64,000 nt of DNA from Enterobacter sp. Cy-643. Its GTDB lineage: Bacteria > Pseudomonadota > Gammaproteobacteria > Enterobacterales > Enterobacteriaceae. This document shows positions 40,348-51,432 of this stretch, one piece after another (position 1 is the stretch's first letter; each line of letters opens with the position of its first letter). The translations under genes were made by a program, and so were the position numbers. The stretch is from contig NZ_VWWV01000008.1 of assembly GCF_011752815.1 (NCBI RefSeq), positions 53,093 to 117,092 of the forward strand. Reading direction: 5' to 3'. A model generated the notes under the pieces. That model made no database searches. It was not told the origin of the DNA and saw only the letters and a list, made by a program, of their open reading frames with translations.

Positions 40348-41508
40348 ATGACGCGTAAACAGGCAACCATCGCAGTTCGTAGCGGTTTGAATGATGACGA
40401 GCAATACGGCTGCGTCGTTCCACCTATTCACCTGTCCAGCACCTATAACTTTACCGGCTTTAATGAACCGCGTGCCCATGACTATTCACGCCGGGGTAAC
40501 CCAACGCGCGACGTAGTACAGCGGGCGTTAGCAGAGCTGGAAGGCGGGGCTGGGGCAGTAATGACCAATACCGGCATGTCGGCCATTCATCTGGTCACCA
40601 CCGTATTTCTGAAACCTGGCGACCTGCTGGTGGCGCCTCACGACTGTTATGGGGGCAGCTATCGCCTGTTCGATAGTCTTGCAAAGCGTGGGGCCTATCG
40701 CGTTTTATTCGTCGATCAGAACGATGAAGAAGCTTTAAACTCTGCGCTGGCGGAAAAACCAAAACTGGTGCTGGTAGAAAGTCCAAGTAATCCATTGTTG
40801 CGCGTCGTGGATATTGCGAAAATCTGTGCCGCAGCGCGTGAAGTGGGCGCAATCAGCGTGGTGGATAACACCTTCCTGAGCCCGGCACTGCAAAACCCGC
40901 TGGCGCTTGGGGCCGATCTGGTTCTGCACTCTTGCACCAAGTATCTCAACGGTCATTCGGATGTAGTTGCTGGCGTGGTTATTGCAAAAGATCCGGCCAC
41001 GGTCACCGAACTGGCATGGTGGGCGAATAACATTGGCGTGACCGGCAGCGCATTTGACAGCTACCTGCTGTTGCGCGGCCTGCGCACCCTGTCGCCACGT
41101 ATGGAAGTGGCTCAGCGTAATGCTCAGGCAATTGTTGAGTTTCTCAAGCAGCAACCGCTGGTGAAAAAGCTGTATCATCCTTCACTGCCGGAAAACCAGG
41201 GCCACGAGATTGCCGCCCGTCAGCAAAAAGGGTTTGGCGCGATGCTGAGCTTTGAGCTGGACGGTGACGAACAAACGCTGCGTCGTTTCCTGGGGGCGCT
41301 GTCGCTGTTTACCCTGGCGGAATCGCTGGGGGGCGTGGAAAGCTTGATTTCTCACGCCGCAACCATGACCCATGCGGGCATGGCGCCGGAGGCGCGAGCC
41401 GCCGCCGGCATTTCTGAGACGCTGCTACGCGTTTCAACAGGTATAGAAGATAGTGAAGATTTAATTGCCGATCTGGAAAATGCCTTCCGGGTCGCTGCCG
41501 AGGGGTAA
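40348..41508 (+). CDS. metB: Cystathionine gamma-synthase
   Basis: PLP enzyme that joins O-succinylhomoserine and cysteine to cystathionine in methionine synthesis. It has 386 residues. The PLP lysine is K198 in LHSCTKYLNGHSDV; the substrate-binding YSRRGNPTRD and STGIEDSEDLI segments are present. metL starts 2 bases after the stop, so metBL is one operon under the met boxes just upstream. Confidence 0.97.
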   Translation: MTRKQATIAVRSGLNDDEQYGCVVPPIHLSSTYNFTGFNEPRAHDYSRRGNPTRDVVQRALAELEGGAGAVMTNTGMSAIHLVTTVFLKPGDLLVAPHDCYGGSYRLFDSLAKRGAYRVLFVDQNDEEALNSALAEKPKLVLVESPSNPLLRVVDIAKICAAAREVGAISVVDNTFLSPALQNPLALGADLVLHSCTKYLNGHSDVVAGVVIAKDPATVTELAWWANNIGVTGSAFDSYLLLRGLRTLSPRMEVAQRNAQAIVEFLKQQPLVKKLYHPSLPENQGHEIAARQQKGFGAMLSFELDGDEQTLRRFLGALSLFTLAESLGGVESLISHAATMTHAGMAPEARAAAGISETLLRVSTGIEDSEDLIADLENAFRVAAEG

Positions 41509-41510
41509 GC

Positions 41511-43943
41511 ATGAGTGTTTCAGCACCAGCAGGGACGCCGGTTCGTCAACTGCACAAGTTTGGGGGCAGCAGTCTTGCCGATGTGAAATGTTACCTGCGC
41601 GTGGCGGGTATCATGACCGAATATTCCAGACCGGGTGACATGATGGTGGTTTCGGCCGCCGGGAGTACCACTAACCAGTTGATTAACTGGCTCAAGCTGA
41701 GCCAGAGCGACAGGCTCTCCGCGCATCAGGTGCAGCAAACGCTGCGCCGCTATCAGAGCGATCTTATTAGCGGCCTGCTTCCGCCAGAAGTGGCCGATGG
41801 CCTGATTGCCGGGTTTATCCATGACCTTGAGCGCCTTGCAGTTCTGCTTGACGGCAAAATGACCGATGCCGTTTATGCAGAGGTTGTTGGCCATGGGGAA
41901 GTCTGGTCGGCGCGTTTGATGGCCGCGGTGCTGAATCAGCAGGGCGTTGAAGCCGCCTGGCTGGACGCCCGTGATTTTATGCGCGCTGAACGTGCGGCTC
42001 AGCCACAGGTTGACGAAGGCCGTTCCTGGCCGCTGCTGCAAAACTTGCTTGCCCAACACCCGAATAAACGCCTGGTTGTGACCGGTTTTATCTGCAGCAA
42101 TGAAGCGGGTGAAACTGTTCTGCTGGGGCGTAACGGTTCTGACTATTCAGCGACGCAGATTGGTGCGCTGGCTGGCGTTTCTCGCGTCACTATCTGGAGC
42201 GACGTGGCCGGAGTTTACAGCGCAGATCCGCGAAAAGTGAAAGATGCCTGCCTGTTGCCTCTGCTACGTCTGGATGAAGCCAGCGAGCTGGCTCGTCTTG
42301 CCGCGCCGGTACTGCACGCGCGTACATTACAGCCCGTATCCGGCAGCGATATCGACCTGCAACTGCGCTGCAGCTATTCGCCAGAGCAAGGTTCGACCCG
42401 TATTGAGCGCGTTCTGGCGTCCGGCACGGGTGCCCGGATTGTGACCAGTCACGACGATGTTTGCCTGATCGAGTATCAGGTGCCGTCGCATCAGGATTTC
42501 AAGCTGGCGCAAAAAGAGCTGGATCTGATCCTCAAGCGCGGCCAGGTGCGTCCGCTGTCGATTGGCGTGCACCCCGATCGCAATTTGCTGCAGCTTTGCT
42601 ACACCTCGGAAGTCGCCAACAGCGTGCTGCAGCTTCTCCAGAATGCCAGTTTGCAGGGCGAGCTTCGTCTGCGTGAAGGCCTGGCGCTGGTGGCAATGGT
42701 CGGGGCCGGCGTTTGCCGCAACCCGCTGCATAGCCACCGCTTCTGGCAGCAGTTGAAAGATCATCCCGTGGAGTTTATCTGGCAGTCGGAGGACGGCATT
42801 AGCCTGGTGGCCGTCCTGCGCGTAGGCCCAACGGAAAGCCTGATTCAGGGGCTACACAAGTCGCTGTTTCGTGCAGAGAAACGTATTGGTTTGATGCTGT
42901 TCGGCAAAGGCAACATAGGCTCCCGCTGGCTTGAGCTGTTTGCCCGCGAACAGGAAATTCTCTCCGCCCGTACCGGGTTTGAATTTGTGTTGGCTGGCGT
43001 GGTGGACAGCAGCCGTAGCTTGCTGAATTACGAAGGTCTGGATGCCAGTCGGGCGCTGGCCTTCTTCAATGATGAGGCCGTGCAGCAGGACGAGGAGTCG
43101 CTGTTCCTGTGGATGCGGGCTCATCCGTATGATGATTTAGTGGTACTGGACGTGACCGCCAGCGAGCAGCTTGCCGATCAATACCTGGATTTCGCCAGCC
43201 ATGGCTTCCATGTGATCAGCGCCAACAAGCTTGCCGGCGCGGGGAACGGCCAGAAGTATCGCCAGATTCGTGATGCATTTGAGAAAACGGGCCGACACTG
43301 GCTGTATAACGCCACGGTGGGCGCAGGGCTGCCGGTTAACCATACGGTTCGCGACCTGCGCGACAGCGGTGATGCTATTCTGGCTATCAGCGGTATTTTC
43401 TCGGGGACGCTTTCGTGGTTGTTCCTGCAGTTCGACGGTACCGTACCGTTTACTGAACTGGTTGATCAGGCCTGGCAACAGGGGCTGACCGAGCCGGATC
43501 CACGCGTGGATCTGTCGGGAAAAGACGTCATGCGTAAGCTGGTGATCCTGGCCCGTGAAGCGGGATATGACATCGAGCCGGATCAGGTTCGCGTGGAATC
43601 TCTTGTGCCTGCAGGCTGTGAAGGCGGCTCCATTGACCATTTCTTTGAAAACGGTGATGAGCTGAACGAGCAAATGCTGCAGCGGCTTGAGGCTGCGCAG
43701 GAGATGGGGCTGGTGCTGCGTTATGTGGCCCGGTTTGATGCGAACGGCAAGGCGCGCGTGGGGGTTGAAGCCGTGCGGGCAGAGCATCCGCTTGCCGCTT
43801 TGCTACCGTGTGACAATGTCTTCGCGATAGAAAGCCGCTGGTACCGTGATAACCCGCTGGTGATCCGTGGACCTGGCGCCGGGCGCGATGTTACCGCCGG
43901 GGCCATCCAGTCCGATCTGAACCGCCTGGCGCAACTGCTGTAG
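41511..43943 (+). CDS. metL: Bifunctional aspartokinase II / homoserine dehydrogenase II
   Basis: Fused enzyme carrying the first and third steps from aspartate to homoserine for methionine. It has 810 residues. The N-terminal aspartokinase (KFGGSSLADV near residue 17) is followed by ACT-like linker domains (about 300-450) and a C-terminal homoserine dehydrogenase (GKGNIGSRWLELF, and ISANKLAGAG). The catalytic-lysine region LSGKDVMRKLVILARE is intact. Expression follows metB. Confidence 0.97.
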   Translation: MSVSAPAGTPVRQLHKFGGSSLADVKCYLRVAGIMTEYSRPGDMMVVSAAGSTTNQLINWLKLSQSDRLSAHQVQQTLRRYQSDLISGLLPPEVADGLIAGFIHDLERLAVLLDGKMTDAVYAEVVGHGEVWSARLMAAVLNQQGVEAAWLDARDFMRAERAAQPQVDEGRSWPLLQNLLAQHPNKRLVVTGFICSNEAGETVLLGRNGSDYSATQIGALAGVSRVTIWSDVAGVYSADPRKVKDACLLPLLRLDEASELARLAAPVLHARTLQPVSGSDIDLQLRCSYSPEQGSTRIERVLASGTGARIVTSHDDVCLIEYQVPSHQDFKLAQKELDLILKRGQVRPLSIGVHPDRNLLQLCYTSEVANSVLQLLQNASLQGELRLREGLALVAMVGAGVCRNPLHSHRFWQQLKDHPVEFIWQSEDGISLVAVLRVGPTESLIQGLHKSLFRAEKRIGLMLFGKGNIGSRWLELFAREQEILSARTGFEFVLAGVVDSSRSLLNYEGLDASRALAFFNDEAVQQDEESLFLWMRAHPYDDLVVLDVTASEQLADQYLDFASHGFHVISANKLAGAGNGQKYRQIRDAFEKTGRHWLYNATVGAGLPVNHTVRDLRDSGDAILAISGIFSGTLSWLFLQFDGTVPFTELVDQAWQQGLTEPDPRVDLSGKDVMRKLVILAREAGYDIEPDQVRVESLVPAGCEGGSIDHFFENGDELNEQMLQRLEAAQEMGLVLRYVARFDANGKARVGVEAVRAEHPLAALLPCDNVFAIESRWYRDNPLVIRGPGAGRDVTAGAIQSDLNRLAQLL

Positions 43944-43951
43944 TTTTTCCC

Positions 43952-43985
43952 CGCACTCTCTTGCTTTGCAAGAGGGTGCGCTTTC
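43952..43985 (+). terminator. Hairpin terminator after metBL
   Basis: A 13-bp stem CGCACTCTCTTGC / GCAAGAGGGTGCG with loop TTT and one T-G wobble. The following CTTTCCTGCCTTTT is an imperfect T tract. Confidence 0.65.
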
Positions 43986-44094
43986 CTGCCTTTTCCTTTC
44001 TCCGCTCCTCCTGAAAAAAATTCATCTTATGTGAGAATTCCTCCACATTTTGTGGTGACATTTTCATTGACGGTTCTCGCCTTTTCGGTCATCT

Positions 44095-44126
44095 TTCTAT
44101 CTGGACGTCTAAACGTCTGGATAGCA
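44095..44126. promoter_or_regulatory. MetJ operator of metF (tandem met boxes)
   Basis: Consecutive 8-mers TTCTATCT, GGACGTCT, AAACGTCT and GGATAGCA: the central two match AGACGTCT at 7 of 8, the flanking ones are weaker. They lie about 50-80 bases before metF, matching the multi-box metF operator known in E. coli. Confidence 0.88.
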
Positions 44127-44163
44127 ATAAAACGCCACCATACGAAAACGATGCGATTGATGA

Positions 44164-45063
<900 letters not shown>

Positions 45064-45080
45064 ACATTGATTTCACATAA

Positions 45081-45116
45081 AAAAAGCCCCGTTCACCTGT
45101 GAGCGGGGCTTTTTGC
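45081..45116. terminator. Bidirectional terminator between metF and cptA
   Basis: AAAAAGCCCCG / CGGGGCTTTTT with an inner, partly paired loop. T or A runs flank both sides, so it can end both convergent genes. Confidence 0.92.
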
Positions 45117-45133
45117 TTTATGGGCTCAAAGCG

Positions 45134-46867
45134 TTACTGATTACTGCTGCTATCGCCGTAAGGCAGCGAATCGTAATCCCGCAGCGCATTTTTCTCATAC
45201 GGGTTACCAATCCAGCGTGTCGCTTCGACAAACTGCGGGCTGGCGATAGCGCGTGTCGCGTCGTAACCGTCATAGCTTAAACCGGCCAAATCAGACCAGG
45301 TGTGAATCAGTTCTGAGCTGCTGTATTTGCGGTTTATATCTCCCGAGAAGTCACGCGGGTGAGCCTGCTGCCAGGTCGGTGACGTCCAGACGATGAACGG
45401 GATGGTGTACATATGACGCGTAGGATTATTTTCGTTACGCCCCTGGGTCTGGTGCGGTGGCGTGTCGTAAACCTCTTCTCCGTGATCAGAGAAATAGAGC
45501 AGGAAACCGTTAGGATCGCTGGCCTTGTAGTCTTTGATCAGAGTGGAAACCACATGGTCGTTAAACAGGTTGGCGTTATCGTAACTGTTGTAGGATTCCT
45601 GCTGATCTTTGGTTAATCCGGCCGGTAAATCGTCCGTTTTACCATCAAACTTGTTCCAGTTTTCCGGGTAGCGGAAGTCGTAACGAATATGCGTGCCGAG
45701 CAGGTGCACAATAATGAATTTTTTCGGTGCAGGGTCGGCCAGAACCTCTTTAAACGGCGCGAGGACATTCGTGTCGTATTCGCGTGCGCTCTGGGTACGC
45801 TGCTGGTTCATATAATATTGTTTGTCGGTCTGCTTCGAGAATACGGCCAGCATGGTGTTGCGTTCGGTCATGGTCTGCTGGTTAGTGATCCAGAAGGTTT
45901 TGTACCCGGCCTGCTTCATCAGGTTCATTAGTGAAGGCCTGGTCAGGTAGAGATCCGGATCCTTCTCGTCTGCAAACGTCAGTGCCTGCTGCAGAATTTC
46001 AATGGTGTAAGGCCGCGAAGTGACGACGTTATTAAATACCGTCATTTGCGGGTCAGTTTTATGCAGTTCATCCAGCTCTGGCGTTGTCTGGCGGTGGTAG
46101 CCGTACAGGCTCATGCGGCCACGCTGCGTTGACTCACCAATCACCAGCACCAAAGTGCGTGGCGCGTTACCGGAGGCATCTTTCAGGTTAGCCAACGGCG
46201 GCAGCGCATTGTTGGACGTTAACAGTTTATTCAGGCTGTCCAACTGCTGGCGATATTCGGTATAGGCGACGATAAACTGCCAGGGGGCAGCGGGCTCGAG
46301 GCGATAAGAAATGCTGGAGAAGGACTCGCCAAGGCTGCGTTTGTTGATAAGCCACTCTTTACCCACCGGATTAAGCACCAGGCCAAACAGAATGGCGAAG
46401 GAAACCAACCAGCGCCACGGGTTTGGAATATAAACCGGGCGCAGGCGTGTCCAAAGAAAGATGGCGACCAGCGTATAGGCAACCGCAATGAGCAGCAGCT
46501 TCAGGCTGAAATACTGACTCAGGTATTCGCTGGCCTCGCTGGCGTTTGTTTCGAACATCACAAACAGAACGCTTTGTGAGAACTCCTGCCCGTAGACGAC
46601 GAAGTAACCCAGGGCGGCTATTGAGGCTGCCCAAAGGATAACGCCGATAAAGGCGGCAATAAGGCGCGTACGCTGTGGGAACAGAAATACAGGAATAAAC
46701 CACAGAGAGCTAAACAGTAAGGAGTCACGAAGCCCCGTTGTACCGCTGTAGCCTGTTGCTAAGATAGCAATCTGCAAAACCGAGGAAAAATACCAAAAGT
46801 AGAGCAAAACCCATCCAAGGGCTTTAATGCTGAACTTGCGCTCAGACTGTTTCAATGTGAAGTGCAT
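45134..46867 (-). CDS. cptA: Phosphoethanolamine transferase CptA (YijP)
   Basis: Inner-membrane enzyme that adds phosphoethanolamine to the LPS inner core in Salmonella. It has 577 residues. About five membrane segments cover residues 15-175, followed by a periplasmic alkaline-phosphatase-superfamily domain. The nucleophilic threonine lies in VIGESTQRGRMSLYGY, and zinc/metal ligands in YFSDHGEEVYD and the histidine-rich HQTQGRNENNPTRHMY. A PmrA-box-like sequence lies in its promoter; PmrA control is known for Salmonella cptA. Confidence 0.92.
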   Translation of the reverse strand: MHFTLKQSERKFSIKALGWVLLYFWYFSSVLQIAILATGYSGTTGLRDSLLFSSLWFIPVFLFPQRTRLIAAFIGVILWAASIAALGYFVVYGQEFSQSVLFVMFETNASEASEYLSQYFSLKLLLIAVAYTLVAIFLWTRLRPVYIPNPWRWLVSFAILFGLVLNPVGKEWLINKRSLGESFSSISYRLEPAAPWQFIVAYTEYRQQLDSLNKLLTSNNALPPLANLKDASGNAPRTLVLVIGESTQRGRMSLYGYHRQTTPELDELHKTDPQMTVFNNVVTSRPYTIEILQQALTFADEKDPDLYLTRPSLMNLMKQAGYKTFWITNQQTMTERNTMLAVFSKQTDKQYYMNQQRTQSAREYDTNVLAPFKEVLADPAPKKFIIVHLLGTHIRYDFRYPENWNKFDGKTDDLPAGLTKDQQESYNSYDNANLFNDHVVSTLIKDYKASDPNGFLLYFSDHGEEVYDTPPHQTQGRNENNPTRHMYTIPFIVWTSPTWQQAHPRDFSGDINRKYSSSELIHTWSDLAGLSYDGYDATRAIASPQFVEATRWIGNPYEKNALRDYDSLPYGDSSSNQ

Positions 46868-46902
46868 ACTCTTGCCTGTGCTATTAAATTATCATTAACC
46901 GT

Positions 46903-46919
46903 AATGAGAAAACCTTAAG
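46903..46919 (-). promoter_or_regulatory. PmrA-box-like sequence in the cptA promoter
   Basis: On the minus strand CTTAAG-GTTTT-CTCATT. The first hexamer is the PmrA consensus and the second matches CTTAAT at 4 of 6. A -10-like GATAAT lies at 46888-46893, so the box overlaps the -35 position. Confidence 0.4.
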
Positions 46920-46942
46920 TAAGCCTTAGTTATGAACGCTAC

Positions 46943-46989
46943 GGTGGCTTGTACTCACGAAAAAAGCCACCCATTGCTGGGTGACTTTT
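46943..46989. terminator. Overlapping hairpins in the cptA-ppc gap
   Basis: Hairpin 1: AAAAG-C-CACCCA / TGGGTG-A-CTTTT, loop TTGC (46962-46989), with six T on the minus side and four on the plus side. Hairpin 2: GGTGGCTT / AAGCCACC (46943-46971). The two share 46964-46971 and cannot form together. No confident gene lies between this hairpin and the ppc terminator; the 46990-47157 interval is AT-rich and otherwise unexplained. Confidence 0.6.
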
Positions 46990-47157
46990 GCGCACAATAT
47001 AGAAAATGTGTCGGAATAATGACAGCGTAATTTCAGGCTTGTTCCGGGGATATTTATGCGGCCGATACTTTTGGTTTTTTGTTGTTTATTTGTTGAATAT
47101 GCCGGGGGGAATAAACATGTCGAGTACGCTAAATGGCGGTGAGCGTTTTCACTGGTT

Positions 47158-47191
47158 AGAAATAAATACCCCCGCATTTGCGGGGGTATTT
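47158..47191 (-). terminator. Terminator after ppc
   Basis: AAATACCCCCGC-ATTT-GCGGGGGTATTT, perfect 12-bp stem, 17 bases after the ppc stop on the minus strand and followed by ATTT. Confidence 0.88.
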
Positions 47192-47207
47192 ACGAAGGCA
47201 GACAATA

Positions 47208-49859
47208 TTAGCCGGTATTACGCATCCCGGCGGCAACCCCGGCGATGGTAACCATCAGGGCTTGCTCTACGCGGGCATCTGGCGCTTCGCCTTTCTCTTC
47301 CGACTGACGTGAGCGGTGCAGCAGCTCGGCCTGCAGGACGTTCAGCGGGTCGGTATAGATGTTACGCAGGGTAATTGACTCGGCAATCCACGGTAAATCT
47401 TCCATCAGATGCGAGTCGTTGGCGATGTCCAGCACGACTTTGATGTCGGCTTCAAGCTGGTCACGCAGCTGTTTACCCAGCTTCCACAGTTCAGGCTTCA
47501 CCAGACGCTGATCGTAGTATTCCGCCAGCCAAAGGTCGGCTTTCGCAAACACCATCTCCAGCATGCCGAGGCGAGTGGAGAAGAACGGCCAGTCGCGGCA
47601 CATTGCTTCCAGTTCGCTTTGCTTTCCTTCTTCCACGACTTTTTGCAGTGCCGCGCCAGCGCCCAGCCAGGCCGGCAGCATCAGGCGGTTTTGGGTCCAG
47701 GCGAAAATCCACGGAATCGCACGTAAAGATTCTACCCCGCCGTTTGGACGACGTTTGGCGGGGCGAGAGCCCAGCGGCAGTTTACCCAATTCCAGCTCCG
47801 GCGTGGCGGAACGGAAATACGGCACGAAGTCTTTGTTCTCGCGAATATAGCCGCGATACATCTCGCACGACGTCGCGGAAAGTGAATTCATTATCTGAAT
47901 CCACTCTTTCTTCGGCTCCGGCGGCGGCAGCAGGTTAGCTTCAAGGATCGCGCTGGTGTAGAGCGACAGGCTACTGATGGTGATTTCCGGCAAGCCGTAT
48001 TTGAAGCGAATCATCTCACCTTGCTCGGTGACGCGCAGGCCGCCTTTCAGGCTTCCCGGTGGCTGAGAAAGCAGCGCTGCATGCGCTGGCGCACCGCCAC
48101 GGCCGATGGAGCCGCCACGACCGTGGAACAACGTCAGGGCGATCCCGGCTTTCTCACAGGTTTTAATCAGCGCATCCTGCGCTTCGTACTGCGCCCAGGA
48201 TGCCGCCATCACGCCAGCGTCTTTCGCCGAGTCGGAATAGCCAATCATCACCATCTGTTTGCCCTGGATAAAGCCGCGATACCAGTCGATATTCAGCAAC
48301 TGGGTCATGACGTCGTCGGCGTTATTCAGATCGTCGAGGGTTTCAAACAGCGGCGCAACCGGCAGGGCGAAGGTACAGCCCGCTTCTTTCAGCAGCAGGT
48401 GAACGGCCAGGACGTCGGACGGCGTTTTCGCCATCGAAATAACGTAGGCAGCAATGGAACCGCGTGGCGCTTCGGCCACCACTTTGCAGGTTTCCAGCAC
48501 TTCCTGAGTGTCAGCGCTTGGCTCCCACTGACGAGGCAGCAGAGGGCGCTTGGAGTTCAGTTCGCGGATCAGGAAGGCCTGTTTATCAGCCTCTGACCAG
48601 CTTTCGTAGTCGCCGATGCCAAGATAGCGGGTCATTTCGCCCAGCGCTTCGCTATGGCGGGTGCTTTCCTGACGAATGTCAATGCGTACCAGCGGCACGC
48701 CGAAGCATTTCACCCGGCGCAGGGTATCCAGCAACTGCCCGTTTGCGATGATGCCCATGCCGCAGGCCTGCAGGGATTGATAACAGGCATAGAGCGGATC
48801 CCAAAGCTGCTCGTTTTGAATGAGCAGACCTTCCGGCTTCGGCAAACGCTGGCCTTTCAGGCGGGCTTCAAGCCAGGCCTGAGTGGCGAGCAGCTGCTGA
48901 CGCAGGCCTTTCATGATGTGGCGGTAAGGTTCCTGGCCCGCATCCGGTCCCGCCAGTTCGCTAAGCTCCGCCGTGCATTCCACCATCGACAGCTCGGAAA
49001 CCAGGACCGCGATATCGCGCAGGAACAGGTCGGTGGCTTTCCAGCGGCTGAGGAGCAGCACGTGACGGGTGATGTCGGAAGTCACGTTTGGGTTGCCGTC
49101 GCGGTCGCCGCCCATCCAGGAGGTAAAACGTACCGGGACGAAGTCTACCGGCAGTTTGTAATTCAGGTTCTCTTCGAGCTGTTCGTTAAGCTCACGCAGG
49201 TAATTTGGCACCCCTTCCCACAGACTGTTTTCTACCACCGCGAAGCCCCATTTGGCTTCGTCGACCGGGGAAGGGCGATGCTTACGAATTTCGTCGGTAT
49301 GCCATGCCTGAGCAACCAGCTGGCGCAGGCGGCGCATGATCTGGTTGCGCTCGTAGTCGGCGAGATCGCTGTGGTCGAGCTGCTTCAGACAGCTGTTCAC
49401 TTCGACCAGTTTATGAATCAGGGTACGGCGAGTGATCTCGGTAGGGTGAGCGGTGAGCACCAGCTCCAGAGAGAGAGATTCAACGGCTGCCCGAATGTCA
49501 GCTTCGTTGATACCCGGCTGATTTTGCAGTTTTTGCAGCGTTTTAGCGATGACTTCCGGGTTGCTGGCCGCTTCGCCCGTCGCGGAGATGCTGTGGTATT
49601 GCTCTGCGGTGTTGGCAAGATTAAGAAACTGGCTAAAAGCACGGGCGACGGGGAGCAGTTCATCATTTGAGAGGTTCTGCAGCGTGCTCAGCAGCTCCTG
49701 ACGATTGGCTTCATTACCGGCGCGGGAGGACTTGGATAACTTGCGGATCGTCTCTACGCGGTCGAGGATATTCTCCCCCAGCGCATCTTTGATGGTATCC
49801 CCGAGCAGTTTTCCGAGCATGCTGACATTACTTCGCAAAGCAGAATAGCGTTCGTTCAT
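47208..49859 (-). CDS. ppc: Phosphoenolpyruvate carboxylase
   Basis: Anaplerotic carboxylation of PEP to oxaloacetate. The ATG at 49859 ([14 protein letters not shown]) gives 883 residues, the E. coli length; five upstream codons are in frame but not used. The catalytic histidine in [12 protein letters not shown], the SDSAKDAG loop, the glycine-rich [12 protein letters not shown] and the terminal RNTG are all conserved. Confidence 0.98.
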   Translation of the reverse strand: MNERYSALRSNVSMLGKLLGDTIKDALGENILDRVETIRKLSKSSRAGNEANRQELLSTLQNLSNDELLPVARAFSQFLNLANTAEQYHSISATGEAASNPEVIAKTLQKLQNQPGINEADIRAAVESLSLELVLTAHPTEITRRTLIHKLVEVNSCLKQLDHSDLADYERNQIMRRLRQLVAQAWHTDEIRKHRPSPVDEAKWGFAVVENSLWEGVPNYLRELNEQLEENLNYKLPVDFVPVRFTSWMGGDRDGNPNVTSDITRHVLLLSRWKATDLFLRDIAVLVSELSMVECTAELSELAGPDAGQEPYRHIMKGLRQQLLATQAWLEARLKGQRLPKPEGLLIQNEQLWDPLYACYQSLQACGMGIIANGQLLDTLRRVKCFGVPLVRIDIRQESTRHSEALGEMTRYLGIGDYESWSEADKQAFLIRELNSKRPLLPRQWEPSADTQEVLETCKVVAEAPRGSIAAYVISMAKTPSDVLAVHLLLKEAGCTFALPVAPLFETLDDLNNADDVMTQLLNIDWYRGFIQGKQMVMIGYSDSAKDAGVMAASWAQYEAQDALIKTCEKAGIALTLFHGRGGSIGRGGAPAHAALLSQPPGSLKGGLRVTEQGEMIRFKYGLPEITISSLSLYTSAILEANLLPPPEPKKEWIQIMNSLSATSCEMYRGYIRENKDFVPYFRSATPELELGKLPLGSRPAKRRPNGGVESLRAIPWIFAWTQNRLMLPAWLGAGAALQKVVEEGKQSELEAMCRDWPFFSTRLGMLEMVFAKADLWLAEYYDQRLVKPELWKLGKQLRDQLEADIKVVLDIANDSHLMEDLPWIAESITLRNIYTDPLNVLQAELLHRSRQSEEKGEAPDARVEQALMVTIAGVAAGMRNTG

Positions 49860-50056
49860 ATGACTCCAGCCCAATCTATTATGTAACTTAATTTCACCCG
49901 TGAAGGTTCAACACCGCCTTTTATAAAGCCACGTCATAAACCATTCGTCAATTGCTACGAAATCGTTTCAGCAAACGAGGAAATGACGCGAATTTATGAA
50001 ATTTAATTACCAACTTCGCTCATAAGCGTTTCTTATAGGAATAGCGATTATTCCAG

Positions 50057-50083
50057 ATTAAAAAGGGGGTAAAACCCCCTTTT
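50057..50083 (-). terminator. Terminator after argE
   Basis: AAAAGGGGGT-AAA-ACCCCCTTTT. On the minus strand it is 12 bases after the argE stop, ending in five T. Confidence 0.9.
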
Positions 50084-50094
50084 ACCGCGATTAA

Positions 50095-51246
50095 TTAGTG
50101 CCAACAAAAATGATGCACTACCTGAGTAATGAGCTCCCGAGTTGGCTTGATGAAGCGGGTATCGATGTATTCATCCGGCTGGTGCGCCTGGTTGATGGAA
50201 CCCGGGCCAAGAACCAGCGTCGGACACACAGTCTGAATAAACGGTGCTTCGGTGCAGTAGTTCACCACTTCCGTTTGTGCGCCGAGCAGCTTCTCAACGA
50301 CCTGCACGAGCTGGTGGTCCGGCGGACATTCGTAGCCTGGAATCGGCGGATGCAGTTCTGAGACCGTCAGGCGGCCAGGCCAGCGCTGGCTCACCGGTTC
50401 TAATGCTTCAGTCAGTAAACCGTTCAGATCGTTTAATGTCATGCCCGGCAGCGGGCGAATGTCCATGTGAAGTTCGCAACATGCACAAATGCGGTTTGCC
50501 GCGTCTCCGCCGTTAATGTGCCCAAGGTTGAGGGTCGGGTATGGCACGGTAAAGGCATCATGGTGATAGCGATCTTTCAGGGTGTTGCGCAGCGTGAGGA
50601 TATGACCGATGGCATCATGCATCAGTTCAATGGCGTTGACGCCGCGCGCGGGATCGCTCGAGTGGCCGGACTGCCCGAGAATACGAATGGCGTTCGACAA
50701 ATGGCCTTTGTGCGCGCGTACCGGCTGTAGCGATGTCGGCTCACCGATGATAGCGCAGTCCGGACGCAGCGAGGTTGTTTCAGAGAAATAGCGTGCACCC
50801 GCCATGGTGGTTTCTTCATCTGCGGTGGCCAGAATATAGAGCGGCTTTTTCAGGGTTGTCACATCCACGTCGCGCAGCGCATCCAGAATGAATGCAAAGA
50901 ACCCTTTCATGTCGGCGGTACCCAGGCCGTACAGCTTATTGTCGTGCTCGGTCAGGGTAAACGGGTCACGCGTCCAGCGGCCATCGTCGAACGGTACAGT
51001 ATCGGTGTGCCCTGCCAGCAGCAGGCCGCCAGCGCCCTGGCCGCTGCTCGCCAGCATATTGAATTTATTGCGAGTGCCTGGTACAGGCTGAATTTCGACG
51101 TTAAAACCGAGGTCGCGGAACCAGCCGGCCAGTAAATTGATTAAAGACTCATTGCTTTGGTCCAGCGCGCTGTCGGTGGCGCTGATGGAAGGTGTCGCGA
51201 TCAGGGCGCGGTAGATCTCGATAAAAGGCGGTAATTTCATCTTCAC
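50095..51246 (-). CDS. argE: Acetylornithine deacetylase
   Basis: Zinc hydrolase that releases ornithine from N-acetylornithine in arginine synthesis. It has 383 residues, identical in length to E. coli. M20-family metal ligands are in [23 protein letters not shown] and [11 protein letters not shown]. It is divergent from argCBGH across a shared operator. Confidence 0.98.
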   Translation of the reverse strand: MKMKLPPFIEIYRALIATPSISATDSALDQSNESLINLLAGWFRDLGFNVEIQPVPGTRNKFNMLASSGQGAGGLLLAGHTDTVPFDDGRWTRDPFTLTEHDNKLYGLGTADMKGFFAFILDALRDVDVTTLKKPLYILATADEETTMAGARYFSETTSLRPDCAIIGEPTSLQPVRAHKGHLSNAIRILGQSGHSSDPARGVNAIELMHDAIGHILTLRNTLKDRYHHDAFTVPYPTLNLGHINGGDAANRICACCELHMDIRPLPGMTLNDLNGLLTEALEPVSQRWPGRLTVSELHPPIPGYECPPDHQLVQVVEKLLGAQTEVVNYCTEAPFIQTVCPTLVLGPGSINQAHQPDEYIDTRFIKPTRELITQVVHHFCWH

Positions 51247-51272
51247 TGTTGACAGGCCTTAGGTTAGGATAG

Positions 51273-51311
51273 TATCAATATTCATGCATTAATTGTGAAT
51301 AAAAATACAAT
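51273..51311. promoter_or_regulatory. ArgR operator (two ARG boxes) for argE and argCBGH
   Basis: Box A at 51273-51290 and box B at 51294-51311 are separated by 3 bases, the standard ArgR spacing. Box B reads TGTGAATAAAAATACAAT, close to the palindromic ARG consensus; box A has 4 of 5 core bases in each half. The control region mirrors the E. coli bipolar argECBH operator. Confidence 0.88.
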
Positions 51312-51432
51312 AACGTTGAGCGTAAAGGAACAGTTAAGCGTTCCGGTGAATAAAAAACCACGCTAACGGACGTGGGTGAAAGCGTCAGGCTGGCACTCTG
51401 AGCAGACCGAAAAGACAAGGTGAACGACCCAG

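Noticed and set aside
46926..47177. 83-codon minus-strand frame between ppc and cptA
   Set aside because: It runs through both the ppc terminator and the minus-strand hairpin terminator, and has no recognisable protein features.
47006..47251. 81-codon plus-strand frame between cptA and ppc
   Set aside because: It continues through the ppc terminator stem into the ppc coding region. A shorter start at 47117 after GGGGGG gives only a non-conserved peptide. Kept only as part of the unexplained interval.
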